Source: Acetofilamentum sp. (GTDB lineage Bacteria; Bacteroidota; Bacteroidia; Bacteroidales; JAADGE01). Taken from it: a DNA stretch of 45,213 bases. The notes beneath the pieces were generated by a model. It saw only the letters and a list, made by a program, of their open reading frames with translations, ran no database searches and was not told the origin of the DNA. Positions 36,014 to 45,165 of this stretch are shown here, one piece after another. Location: assembly GCA_020720665.1 (NCBI GenBank), contig DYOF01000008.1, forward strand, positions 1-45,213, read 5' to 3'. Each line of letters starts with the position of its first letter. Positions within the stretch are counted from its first letter, which is position 1. The position numbers and the translations under genes are program-made.

Positions 36014-36961
36014 TTAATGAGATGAATCGAAATTTTTCATATCACTGATAACATACAGGGGGCGTTTTCTTACATCGTCATATATTTTACCGATATATTC
36101 CCCTATAATCCAGAGCAGCATAAACATAAATCCCATAAAAATGAATAATACTACAACCAACCATTTGTATAGATGATAATAAGCACCGTTAAAAACAAAA
36201 TCGAAAACTTGATATAATAATAATCCGGTTCCGGTAATAATGCTGATAAAACCCAATAAAAATCCCAATCGAAGCGGTAACATCGAAAAATTAAAAACAC
36301 CGTCCATACCTAATCGGGCTAATTTCCCTAAGGTATAATTTGATTCGCCTTTTTGGCGGTCAGGACGCTGATAATCTACAAATGTATGTTTAAAACCGGT
36401 CCATGCAACCATACCTCTGATGTATCTTGAGTGTTCGGGCATTTGATTAATTTCTTTTAGTACATTTCGGTCAACCAATCTAAAATCGCCTACGTTTCGA
36501 GGAATATCAATATGTGTAAATTTTCCTAAAAAACGATAATATAATTTTGAGCCTGATTTTTTTATTAAATTATCTTTTCTGAAATTTTGACGACGGGCAT
36601 AAACAATTTGAAAACCTTCATGCCATTTTTGAATCATTTTTTCTATTACCTCAGGCGGGTCTTGTAAATCACAGTCCATTGAAATGACGGCATCACCTTC
36701 GGCATATTTTAAACCGGCAGATAATGCGGCTTGATGACCGAAATTGCGACTTAAATTTATGTATTTTAAATTTTTGTCTGACTCTGCCAATTGTTTTAAA
36801 ACGGATAAAGTTCCGTCAGTACTGCCGTCATTCACAAAAATGATTTCCCGTTCGTTTTGATAGTTTTCGGTTATTTCAATAATGCGTTTATACAGTGCTT
36901 CAATATTTTCTTCTTCGTTAAAAGCAGGAATAACAAATGAGTATTTTGATTTTTTTTTCAT
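36014..36961 (-). CDS. GT2 polyprenyl-phosphate glycosyltransferase (DPM1/GtrB-like)
   Basis: A 315-residue GT-A enzyme with two C-terminal membrane helices (about residues 235-258 and 268-292). The family blocks are FVIPAFNEEENI, IIFVNDGSTDG, the donor-metal DCDLQDPP (Asp96 and Asp98) and the RNVGDFRLVDR stretch. It should move a sugar from a nucleotide donor onto undecaprenyl phosphate, making the kind of donor that GT-C enzymes such as the one at 30242-32596 use. It is the first gene of the minus-strand glycan run; the 219-bp upstream spacer shows no perfect TAnnTTTG box for this strand. Confidence 0.93.
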   Translation of the reverse strand: MKKKSKYSFVIPAFNEEENIEALYKRIIEITENYQNEREIIFVNDGSTDGTLSVLKQLAESDKNLKYINLSRNFGHQAALSAGLKYAEGDAVISMDCDLQDPPEVIEKMIQKWHEGFQIVYARRQNFRKDNLIKKSGSKLYYRFLGKFTHIDIPRNVGDFRLVDRNVLKEINQMPEHSRYIRGMVAWTGFKHTFVDYQRPDRQKGESNYTLGKLARLGMDGVFNFSMLPLRLGFLLGFISIITGTGLLLYQVFDFVFNGAYYHLYKWLVVVLFIFMGFMFMLLWIIGEYIGKIYDDVRKRPLYVISDMKNFDSSH

Positions 36962-37107
36962 AATTATTTAAAAAAAAGCAATGTAAAATAAGTTAAAATT
37001 TACTAAAAGAACTCTGTACAGACACAATATTTAATGTAATTGTTGCATGTTGGGTTATATCAAAATTAAAATTTGCGAGTTAAAAATGATGAAATATAAA
37101 TATTTTT

Positions 37108-37115
37108 TAGTTTTG
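37108..37115 (+). promoter_or_regulatory. -7 box for the TonB-dependent receptor
   Basis: Reads TAGTTTTG, matching TAnnTTTG, 65 nt before the ATG at 37181. This leaves a leader of about 60 nt. No good -33 element at normal spacing. Confidence 0.45.
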
Positions 37116-37180
37116 ACGAAATTATAATTAAACCTTTTTAAAAAAAATAAGTCATATATCGAATTTTTAAACCAATACAG

Positions 37181-39634
37181 ATGAAACATAAAATTTTAAT
37201 TATCATATTATTTATTGCAAATCAGTTAATTATTGCTCAAAACGGACAACCCGGAGGCATGAATCGTGAAAATATGCCGAGCGACGGTGTGATTAAAGCT
37301 CAAGTTATTGACAGTGAGACTAAAAACCCCGTAAAATTTGCAAATGCAGCCTTATTCAGTATGAGAGACTCATCGGTTGTTGCCGGTGTTGTTTCAGACG
37401 AGAACGGTTTTTTTGAAATGACCGGATTAAAATACGGCAGATTTTATTTAATTGTTGATTTTATAGGATACTTTAAAGAAACATTGAACGATATAAAAAT
37501 TAACCCGGCAAACAAAGAGCTGAATTTGGGCGAGATTATTTTAAAACAATCTGTTGAAAATATAGAAGAAGTCGAAATAATCGGTGAACGCAATTTGGTT
37601 GAATACAAAATTGACCGAAAAGTAATCAATATCAGTAAAAATATAAACGCTGCCGGCGGAACATTAGTAGATGCTTTGGAAAATGCGCCTTCAATAAAAG
37701 TAGATATTGACGGAAACGTCAGTATGAGGGGCAGTTCTAATTTTACCGTGTTAATTGACGGAAAACCAAGCGTATTGGATGCTAACGATATTTTACAACA
37801 AATTCCGGCATCTTCTGTTGAAAATGTAGAAATTATTACAAACCCTTCGGTAAAATATGATCCTGACGGAACAACGGGTATTTTGAATATTATTATGAAA
37901 AAAGAAACCGTAAGCGGATTTAACGGAATTATAAATGCATCAATCGGAACAGGTGATAAATATTCAACAGATTTTTTAATTAATTACCGAACAAAAAAAG
38001 TAAATTATAATTTTTCAGCAAATTATGGTGACAGAACTCATTTTTCAACTGAAACATCACTCAGAAAAACATTTTATGCAGATACAACCGAATTTTTAGA
38101 ATCAATTACCGAAAACAGTCATCAAAGAAATAACTATTCGGTTTCAGGAAGTGCGGATATAAATTTTAATAATAAAAATTCATTATCAGTTGGCGGACAA
38201 TACGGTTTTTATGGTTTCGGTATGGAAACAGTTTCAGACATAAAAAATTATACGCTACCTGAAACGTTTAATAGTTATAATTTGAATATCGGAACAAACG
38301 ATGTGGGAGGAAATTTTTTTTCGGCAAATATTGATTTTACACATTCATTCAGTAAAAAAGGACATCAATTGGTATTTTCATCAAGATATTCAGGAAGAAC
38401 CGGAGGAGTGGAATCATCCGTTACAGAAAATCAAACCGAAGCCGATTTCGCGACCATATTGCTGACAGACAAATACAGAACTTTTCAAGACAGAGGGAAT
38501 ACAGGATTTGATATAAAAGCAGATTATACACTACCGATAAATGAAAATTTAAAATTTGAAGCCGGTTATCAAAGTCGTTTCAGAGATGCTTCCGGAGATT
38601 ACATTAAAGAAAACTACATTGATTCTGAATGGAAAAAAGATGAAACATACAGTAATGAGTTAAACTTTATCAGAAATATTCATTCTATATATTCCTCACT
38701 TTCCGGAAAGAAATTCGGAATTCAGTATATGATAGGATTAAGGGGAGAATATACCGATCGTTTGTTGGAGCAAATTACAAGCGGAGAATCATACCCGGTT
38801 AAACGTTTAGATTATTTTCCGAGTGTTCATTTAACTAAAGAATTTAATAAGGAACAACAAGTGCAAGCGTCTTACAGCAAACGAGTTGAACGTCCTAAAT
38901 ATTGGTATTTGAACCCATTCCCCGGATATACGGATGCCTATTCCGTGCGGGTAGGAAACCCCGCTTTATTACCCGAATATATTGATTCTTATGAATTGTC
39001 ATACAACCGAAGAATTAATAAATCCTATTTTAATATTGAAGCTTATTACCGACAAACCAACAATAAAATTAACCGAATACAAGAACTTTTACCGGACGGA
39101 AGAATTTTAAATACATTTGATAATTTTGATAAAGAATTTGCATACGGTACAGAAATTTCAGGAAATTTTCAAATTGCAAAATGGATGATCTTATATGCAA
39201 ATGCTAATGTGTATAATTACAATCTTGAAGGTGAAACGGCAGGCGAAAGTACAAATGTAAACAGTACCAATTACGATTTTAGGCTTAATTCAACAGTTAT
39301 GTTTTCGAAAAGCACACGCCTGCAACTTGACGGAGTTTATGATGCACCGACTGTAACAACACAAGGCACACGCGAAGGGTTTTATTATTTCGGAGCTGCT
39401 TTTAAACAAGATTTTTTTGACAAAAGAATTTCAGTTGTTGTAAGAGTTAATGACATCTTTAAAACAGGAAAACAAATAACCGATTCCGAAGGTGACGGTT
39501 TTTCATTTCATCAGGAAGAACTAAGAGAAGCACCGGTATTTAATTTGAGTTTGAGCTATAAAATTAACAACTATAAACAAGAGAAAAAAGAACGAAACGG
39601 CGAGATGAACGACATGGACGAAGGCATGATGTAG
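37181..39634 (+). CDS. TonB-dependent receptor-like outer-membrane protein
   Basis: An 817-residue outer-membrane protein of the OMP_b-brl_3 type. Signal peptide to about residue 20, then a carboxypeptidase-regulatory-like domain (about 35-118, VIKAQVIDSETKNPVKFANA), a plug domain (about 130-220, with MRGSSNFTVLIDGKP and VENVEIITNPSVKYDPDGT) and a long barrel with the typical SYSKRVERPKYWYLNPFPGY block. It should import a substrate with TonB energy, but no SusD partner or transport gene lies beside it, so the substrate is unknown. The C-terminus (EMNDMDEGMM) extends past the last strand, as is common in this family. A terminator follows at 39664. Confidence 0.91.
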   Translation: MKHKILIIILFIANQLIIAQNGQPGGMNRENMPSDGVIKAQVIDSETKNPVKFANAALFSMRDSSVVAGVVSDENGFFEMTGLKYGRFYLIVDFIGYFKETLNDIKINPANKELNLGEIILKQSVENIEEVEIIGERNLVEYKIDRKVINISKNINAAGGTLVDALENAPSIKVDIDGNVSMRGSSNFTVLIDGKPSVLDANDILQQIPASSVENVEIITNPSVKYDPDGTTGILNIIMKKETVSGFNGIINASIGTGDKYSTDFLINYRTKKVNYNFSANYGDRTHFSTETSLRKTFYADTTEFLESITENSHQRNNYSVSGSADINFNNKNSLSVGGQYGFYGFGMETVSDIKNYTLPETFNSYNLNIGTNDVGGNFFSANIDFTHSFSKKGHQLVFSSRYSGRTGGVESSVTENQTEADFATILLTDKYRTFQDRGNTGFDIKADYTLPINENLKFEAGYQSRFRDASGDYIKENYIDSEWKKDETYSNELNFIRNIHSIYSSLSGKKFGIQYMIGLRGEYTDRLLEQITSGESYPVKRLDYFPSVHLTKEFNKEQQVQASYSKRVERPKYWYLNPFPGYTDAYSVRVGNPALLPEYIDSYELSYNRRINKSYFNIEAYYRQTNNKINRIQELLPDGRILNTFDNFDKEFAYGTEISGNFQIAKWMILYANANVYNYNLEGETAGESTNVNSTNYDFRLNSTVMFSKSTRLQLDGVYDAPTVTTQGTREGFYYFGAAFKQDFFDKRISVVVRVNDIFKTGKQITDSEGDGFSFHQEELREAPVFNLSLSYKINNYKQEKKERNGEMNDMDEGMM

Positions 39635-39663
39635 CCTTATAAAAATACTGAATTTTTAAAGTA

Positions 39664-39700
39664 AAAACAGCCGGATAATTCTATACGGCTGTTTTATTTT
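39664..39700 (+). terminator. Terminator after the TonB-dependent receptor
   Basis: AAAACAGCCG (39664-39673) pairs perfectly with CGGCTGTTTT (39686-39695) around a 12-nt loop, followed by a T-rich tract. It lies 30 nt past the receptor stop. Confidence 0.85.
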
Positions 39701-39745
39701 TAGTTAATGTTTGGTCGTGAAATGAACTTATTAATAGTAATTTAT

Positions 39746-41242
39746 TTACATCCGTTTTAGTTTCCACAGAGAAACAGAGTTTGCTTTTGTTTCGCTTTGG
39801 TTTTGGTCTCTTAGTGAGTTTCTTTTTTCTGTGATTAATTTGCTTGCAAAAATTGCTGCAATTTCTTCTGAGTCTTTGTTTTCTTCATATAATTTTTCGG
39901 GTGAGAAATGCTCATTAACAAAACCGGTATTATAATTACCTGATTTAAATGCTTCATGCTGCATAACAAATTTTCCGAACGGGAGTGTTGTTTCAATTCC
40001 GTTAACTTTATAGTCGTCAATTGCACGAATCATTCTTTCAATTGCTTCATCGCGCGTTTTTGCATAGCTGCACATTTTTGAAATCATGGGGTCATAATAA
40101 ATCGGAATATCCATTCCTTCTTCAACACCGTCGTCAATTCTAACTCCTATTCCTTCGGGTTTTTTATACTTTATTAATTTACCGATATCGGGTAAAAAGT
40201 TGTTTGTAGGGTCTTCGGCATAAACTCTCAATTCAATAGCATGACCTAAAATTTCTAATTCGTTTTGAGAAAAACTTAAAGGATGACCTTCTGCAATTCT
40301 TATTTGCTCTCTTACTAAATCAATACCGGTAATTAATTCGGTAACCGGGTGTTCCACTTGCAAACGCGTATTCATTTCTAAGAAATAAAAATCGCCGTTA
40401 TTATATAAAAATTCAACGGTTCCGGCTCCTTTGTAATTACATGCCTTTGCAACTTTTACAGCAGTTTCTCCCATTTTTTTACGTAATTCGGGAGTTAATA
40501 CCGCCGAAGGCGCTTCTTCTATAACTTTTTGATGTCGCCGTTGAATCGAACATTCGCGTTCAAATAAATATACAGTATTTCCTTGAGCATCGGCCATAAT
40601 TTGAATTTCAATATGCCGCGGAGCAGTAAAGAATTTTTCTATAAATACAGAACCGTTTCCGAATGCCGATGTAGCTTCATTAACCGCTAATTTCATTTGT
40701 TCTTCAAAATCATCGGGTTTAAAAACCGCTCGCATTCCTTTTCCTCCGCCTCCGGCAGCTGCTTTAATTAATATAGGATACCCAATTTGCTCTGCAATTT
40801 CTTTGGCTTTGAAAATGTCGGTAATGGCTTTATCTGTTCCCGGAATCATGGGTATATTGTAATCCTTAACGGTATCTTTTGCTTGAAGTTTGTCTCCCAT
40901 TAAGCGTATTGCTTCGGAATCGGGACCGATAAATATGATTTCGGCATCTTGTACACTTTTTGCAAATTCAGCATTTTCAGATAAAAAGCCGTATCCGGGA
41001 TGAATTGCATCAACATTCAGCTTTTTACAATATTCTATTATTTTTTCACCTAAGAGATAGGATTGTGCAGAAGGAGGAGGTCCCAAACAAACGGCTTCGT
41101 CTGCATATTTTACATGCGGGGAAAGTCGGTCGGCTTCTGAATAAACAGCAACCGTTTTTATTCCTAATTCTTTTGCAGAACGCATAATTCTTAATGCAAT
41201 TTCACCTCTGTTTGCTACGAGTATTTTTTTTATTTCGGGCAT
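39746..41242 (-). CDS. accC: Biotin carboxylase
   Basis: A 498-residue ATP-grasp biotin carboxylase, which carboxylates the biotin of a carrier protein using ATP and bicarbonate. Intact motifs are the glycine loop AAAGGGGKGMR (161-171), ERECSIQRRHQKVIEEAPS (residues 228-246) and EMNTRLQVEHPVTE (289-302). The chain is about 45 residues longer than E. coli AccC and ends in a LWKLKRM tail, as in Bacteroidota homologues. No biotin carrier or carboxyltransferase gene is beside it, so whether it serves acetyl-CoA or propionyl-CoA carboxylase cannot be settled. Confidence 0.95.
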   Translation of the reverse strand: MPEIKKILVANRGEIALRIMRSAKELGIKTVAVYSEADRLSPHVKYADEAVCLGPPPSAQSYLLGEKIIEYCKKLNVDAIHPGYGFLSENAEFAKSVQDAEIIFIGPDSEAIRLMGDKLQAKDTVKDYNIPMIPGTDKAITDIFKAKEIAEQIGYPILIKAAAGGGGKGMRAVFKPDDFEEQMKLAVNEATSAFGNGSVFIEKFFTAPRHIEIQIMADAQGNTVYLFERECSIQRRHQKVIEEAPSAVLTPELRKKMGETAVKVAKACNYKGAGTVEFLYNNGDFYFLEMNTRLQVEHPVTELITGIDLVREQIRIAEGHPLSFSQNELEILGHAIELRVYAEDPTNNFLPDIGKLIKYKKPEGIGVRIDDGVEEGMDIPIYYDPMISKMCSYAKTRDEAIERMIRAIDDYKVNGIETTLPFGKFVMQHEAFKSGNYNTGFVNEHFSPEKLYEENKDSEEIAAIFASKLITEKRNSLRDQNQSETKANSVSLWKLKRM

Positions 41243-41387
41243 GAATAATTATTGAATTTTAAGTTGTTAAAATATGAAAATATCGTCATAACTGCAATTA
41301 TTAATTGTTCAGAAATTGTATCATAAAATATAAAACGTCTGATATTCTTAGTAAATATCGGATATTAAAAAGAAATTCTTCTGAAGA

Positions 41388-42044
41388 TTAACCGTTAAGT
41401 TTTTTATAATCTGCTAAAAATTTCTCTAAACCAAGATCGGTTAACGGATGATTTAAAAGACCGGTTATAGCACTCAACGGAGCCGTAACAACATCAGCAC
41501 CAACTTCGGCACATTGTATTATATGTTGTGTATGTCTGATTGAGGCAGCTAAAACTTGTGTTTCAAAACCGTAATAATTGTACATATCTACAATATGTTT
41601 AATTAATTCAACGCCGTCGGTTGAAATGTCATCTAAACGTCCTATAAACGGGGAAACGTATGTAGCTCCGGCTTTTGCTGCTAAAAGGGCTTGTCCTATA
41701 GAAAAAACTAATGTGCAATTTGTTTTAAAGCCTTTATCGGAAAAATATTTAATTGCTTTAATTCCTTCTTTTGTTACCGGAACTTTTATAGTTATTTGAG
41801 GATGAAGAGCTGCCAGTGTTTCACCTTCTTTAATCATTCCGTCAAAATCTGTTGCAATTACTTCGGCGCTTACATCACCGTCAACAATTTCGCAAATGGT
41901 TTGGTAATGTTTTTTTATGTTTTCGTCTCCTTTAATTCCTTCTTTTGCCATTAATGACGGATTTGTTGTAACACCGTCTAAAATTCCTAAGTCTTGTGCT
42001 TCTTTTATTTGATTAAGATTGGCTGTGTCTATAAAAAATTTCAT
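41388..42044 (-). CDS. tal: Transaldolase / fructose-6-phosphate aldolase family
   Basis: A 218-residue small transaldolase-family TIM barrel (TalC/FSA type). Signatures: [29 protein letters not shown], the Schiff-base Lys87 in [10 protein letters not shown], and [27 protein letters not shown] cut across two blocks near residues 110-135. It transfers a dihydroxyacetone unit between sugar phosphates in the pentose phosphate pathway, or cleaves fructose-6-phosphate; the two activities are not separable by eye. Single-gene unit with a -7 box at 42078-42085. Confidence 0.95.
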   Translation of the reverse strand: MKFFIDTANLNQIKEAQDLGILDGVTTNPSLMAKEGIKGDENIKKHYQTICEIVDGDVSAEVIATDFDGMIKEGETLAALHPQITIKVPVTKEGIKAIKYFSDKGFKTNCTLVFSIGQALLAAKAGATYVSPFIGRLDDISTDGVELIKHIVDMYNYYGFETQVLAASIRHTQHIIQCAEVGADVVTAPLSAITGLLNHPLTDLGLEKFLADYKKLNG

Positions 42045-42077
42045 TTTTCTAAATATTTGTAATTAATTAATAATTTG

Positions 42078-42085
42078 CAAATTTA
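42078..42085 (-). promoter_or_regulatory. -7 box for the transaldolase gene
   Basis: Reads TAAATTTG followed by C on the minus strand, a full TAnnTTTG match, 33 nt before the ATG at 42044. Confidence 0.5.
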
Positions 42086-42132
42086 CATTAGTTTATGAAA
42101 TTAAAGTATTCTGATGTAATTTATTCAAACAA

Positions 42133-42164
42133 AAAACAGACGGCTATTATTAACCGTCTGTTTT
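42133..42164. terminator. Terminator after the PD40 lipoprotein gene
   Basis: AAAACAGACGG (42133-42143) pairs perfectly with CCGTCTGTTTT (42154-42164) around a 10-nt loop. On the minus strand it lies 17 nt after the gene's stop and runs into a T tract, so it ends the 45165-42182 unit. It would also work on the plus strand. Confidence 0.82.
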
Positions 42165-42181
42165 GTAATATATAAAATTAT

Positions 42182-43768
42182 TTAATCGCAATTTGAATCG
42201 GGGTCGAGCCTGATATTTTTATATTCCGTTGTTTTTGGTGCGTTATCGGCAGGAATTGTAAATTTATCCGTAAAAATGATTTCACCGTTAACTTCAACTG
42301 CAATTTTATATGTTTTGCCCCATTTTGTAATAAAAATAAAACGTTTATTTATGGAGTTTGGCTTAACGGAATATGATTCTTGTGTTTCTTCATCCTTAAT
42401 TATGATATTTGTATTCGGAATATCATCAGAACATTTTGAAAACACGCTGCCAATCATAACCGTTACGTCTGCTCTTTGAACAGAGTCTAATGTTATTAAA
42501 AATAAATCGTTTTCATCAGAATCTTGATGTGAAGGGGATGAATAATAGGCTCTTTGACCGTCGGCAGTGGGCATATAAAAGATATCATTCCCGATTGTAT
42601 TAATAGGAAAACCTATGTTTTCGGCTTTTGTCCATGTATCAAAATTTGTTTTAGTTGATTTGAAAATATCGTAGCCTCCCAGATTTTCGTGTCCTTTCGA
42701 GCAGAAATATAATGTTTTTCCGTCGGGATGGATATACGGACCTTCTTCGTTGTATTTTGTATTTACGGCAGTTCCTAAATTTCTGGCAGGTCCCCAAACC
42801 CCGTTTCGTAATTTTTCAGAAACATAAATATCTAAGCCGCCGAAACCGCCGGGACGATCGCTTGTGAAATACAAATATTTTCCGTCGGCAGAAAGTGATG
42901 CATGAGTTTCTCTTTCAATTGTATTAATATTCGGACCCAATTTTTCGGGTTTTCCCCATTCGCCTTTTTCGAATGAACTCATGTAAATACTCCCGTATTC
43001 TTCATCTTTATAAATAAATAATTTTTGCCCGTCAACGGATAAGCCGATGGATGCTTCATGCTTTTCTGTATTGATATTTAAGCCGATACTTTTGGGAACT
43101 GTCCATTTTCCGTTAATGTTTTCTGAAATAAAAATGTCTTCGTTAAAATTCCCGTCTTCATCAATTTCTTCATTCCATCCGTTGGGTCTTCTTGATGTAA
43201 ATATTAAAATTGATTCGTCAGCCGAAATAACCGGGCTGTGGTCTTGAAATTCAGAATTAATAGTATCTCCTAAATTTTGTATTGTAAATTTAATTTTATT
43301 TTCAAAAAGGCGTTGTCCGTGTTCGCATTTTAAAATTTCTCGGTCAATAAGGGTTGTGAGCAGTTCATTTTTTTCCACATCAGTTTTGATTTCTGATAAT
43401 TCTTGCAAAGCAGCTATAAATAAGTAAGACGCTCTGTATGCACGAGCCAATTGAAATGAACTTTCAATATAATGCGCTTTTGTTGCAGGCTTATTATACA
43501 GGTCTTTTGCTTTTTTGAAATATAGAATTGATTCTTTAACACGGTTTTTAGTATTTATTAATGCAAATCCCATTTTGTAATTGAAGTCGGCGTCATTAGG
43601 ATTATCAATTAAATATCGTTCATAAAAATCAATACTTTCGACAAAAATTTCGCCGTCAATAAATTCATCGGTTAACTGAACATTCGTTAAATTATTTTTT
43701 TGTGACAAAAAACAGCCGTTTAAAATAATTGTAAGAAATACTACAAAACTAATCTGTTTAAAATTCAT
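42182..43768 (-). CDS. TPR/PD40-propeller lipoprotein lacking an OmpA domain
   Basis: A 528-residue lipoprotein (signal with lipobox LNGC). Residues about 35-150 are helical TPR-like repeats (DFNYKMGFALINTKNRVKES). Residues about 175-430 carry five WD40-like PD40 blades (SADGKYLYFTSDRPGGFGG, HPDGKTLYFCSKGHENLGGY and similar). Residues about 440-528 are a small beta domain resembling a carboxypeptidase-regulatory fold. This is the layout of Bacteroidota PD40-OmpA proteins (as in PorE-like proteins), but the peptidoglycan-binding OmpA domain is absent. It lies 14 nt behind the C1 peptidase gene in the same unit. Likely a periplasmic or surface scaffold. Confidence 0.85.
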   Translation of the reverse strand: MNFKQISFVVFLTIILNGCFLSQKNNLTNVQLTDEFIDGEIFVESIDFYERYLIDNPNDADFNYKMGFALINTKNRVKESILYFKKAKDLYNKPATKAHYIESSFQLARAYRASYLFIAALQELSEIKTDVEKNELLTTLIDREILKCEHGQRLFENKIKFTIQNLGDTINSEFQDHSPVISADESILIFTSRRPNGWNEEIDEDGNFNEDIFISENINGKWTVPKSIGLNINTEKHEASIGLSVDGQKLFIYKDEEYGSIYMSSFEKGEWGKPEKLGPNINTIERETHASLSADGKYLYFTSDRPGGFGGLDIYVSEKLRNGVWGPARNLGTAVNTKYNEEGPYIHPDGKTLYFCSKGHENLGGYDIFKSTKTNFDTWTKAENIGFPINTIGNDIFYMPTADGQRAYYSSPSHQDSDENDLFLITLDSVQRADVTVMIGSVFSKCSDDIPNTNIIIKDEETQESYSVKPNSINKRFIFITKWGKTYKIAVEVNGEIIFTDKFTIPADNAPKTTEYKNIRLDPDSNCD

Positions 43769-43782
43769 TTTTTAAAATTTAG

Positions 43783-45165
43783 TTATTCGTCAGCTTTGAA
43801 CATCGGGTCCCAAGGCGGTAAAAGAATTGGTTTTTGAGATAAAATTTTAAGCGTTTTTTCATCTATAAATGATTTTAAAACTACAATTCTGAACATATAT
43901 TCATTAAACCAACGATCGGTCATTGTCAGATATCCGTTATGTCCGGATGTTTTTCCCCAGCTATTTTCTAACAGCCATTTACTTATATTTCCTTCGGAAT
44001 CGGTATCAGCACCAACTAATGCCATTCCGTGAGTTGAGCCGCTGTCATGAGATAAAATGCGTTCTTTCTTTGTCATATCAAATTTAACGCCAAAAAGTGA
44101 TTCGTAATCATAATTTTCTGTATCCAACAATCCTTCTTCTTTGTTAAGTTGTTTTCCGACATCACACGAAAAGTACAATGCTTCGTTGTTTTGTAAAGAT
44201 TTTAAGGCATATTCTTTAATAACTTCAATGGGTAAATTTATAAATTTCCAATTTTTTCCTTCTATAACATTTCGGTCGTTTTCAATTTCATAGAGCTTGA
44301 AGAGTTCTTTTGTGGGGTCGTTCATAAGCATAATATAATCATCAAAATTTATATTTCCGAGGGTTGCTTTCATAAATGATTGCGGAGTATATTTTTGTGT
44401 CGTGCTGATTTCATTATTTTTATTTTTAAAACGCCATTCAAACTCAAGGGGCGGTTCACCAAGGTTTATGGCTAAAATTTTATAAACATCTTCAAGCATT
44501 TTTAATTTATGAATACGCAAAACGTCATCAGTTCCTTTAATTGAACGTAATTCGAGAGCATCTTCTCTTAGTTTTCTGTTTATTAAACCGGTCATCATTC
44601 GTGTATTTTCGCTTGAATTGGTTTCGGGCATAACATCTTTTGGTACTAAGCCGTATTTTTCAGCAAGGTTTGTAAAGGAATTCCAAACACCGCCGTCTCC
44701 GATAACATTGGTTAATAACCATTCTGTTTTTCTGTCGTCAATCGGTAGTGAGCGGGTGTCGATTATTCCTTCGAGAAATAAATTCGATTTTTCGAAAATG
44801 TCCCAGAAATAAAGGTAATTTGTTGAGAATTCAAATTCAGATAGGTTTAATGTATTCATTACTTTTGGTCTTAATACATTTAAACCGGTGAACATCCAAC
44901 ATCTTCCGGAAGATTTTTGGTCGGTAATTCCCTTAACTTCAACTCTATATTTGAATTCATGATCAAATTTTCCGATATTTGTTCTGTTCAGAGCCAAATT
45001 ATTTATTGAGTTATTCGTTACTGCGTTTGTTACGGCCTTATTAAAGGTTTTATCAGAATCATATGCTTTTTTTATGGCATTAATTTCTTTATCAGAAATA
45101 TTTTTTTGAGCAAAAACAGAAATTGTAAATAATACTGTTGTAATAATTGAAATTAATAGTTTCAT
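43783..45165 (-). CDS. Secreted bleomycin-hydrolase-like C1 peptidase
   Basis: A 460-residue papain-fold cysteine peptidase of the C1B (PepC/bleomycin hydrolase) family with a signal peptide ending VFAQ. The catalytic set is complete: oxyanion Gln83, nucleophile Cys89 in SSGRCWMFTGLN, His379 in THGMALVG and Asn401 in LLENSWG. The C-terminal PILLPPWDPM block is the family ending, which in PepC relatives reaches into the active site and limits cleavage to aminopeptidase action. Here a few residues (FKADE) follow. Export is unlike the cytosolic E. lactis-type or mammalian forms. It is first in a unit with the PD40 lipoprotein; its promoter probably lies near or beyond the window edge. Confidence 0.92.
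   Translation of the reverse strand: MKLLISIITTVLFTISVFAQKNISDKEINAIKKAYDSDKTFNKAVTNAVTNNSINNLALNRTNIGKFDHEFKYRVEVKGITDQKSSGRCWMFTGLNVLRPKVMNTLNLSEFEFSTNYLYFWDIFEKSNLFLEGIIDTRSLPIDDRKTEWLLTNVIGDGGVWNSFTNLAEKYGLVPKDVMPETNSSENTRMMTGLINRKLREDALELRSIKGTDDVLRIHKLKMLEDVYKILAINLGEPPLEFEWRFKNKNNEISTTQKYTPQSFMKATLGNINFDDYIMLMNDPTKELFKLYEIENDRNVIEGKNWKFINLPIEVIKEYALKSLQNNEALYFSCDVGKQLNKEEGLLDTENYDYESLFGVKFDMTKKERILSHDSGSTHGMALVGADTDSEGNISKWLLENSWGKTSGHNGYLTMTDRWFNEYMFRIVVLKSFIDEKTLKILSQKPILLPPWDPMFKADE

Noticed and set aside
39750-39830. Possible intergenic repeat absorbed into the accC C-terminus
   Set aside because: The plus strand resembles the CACAGAG-type clutter seen in Bacteroidota spacers, but the encoded LWKLKRM ending resembles the normal C-terminus of Bacteroidota biotin carboxylases.
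41341-41359. GATATT/AATATC hairpin upstream of the transaldolase stop as a terminator
   Set aside because: Only 6 A/T-rich pairs with no proper T tract; too weak to call.
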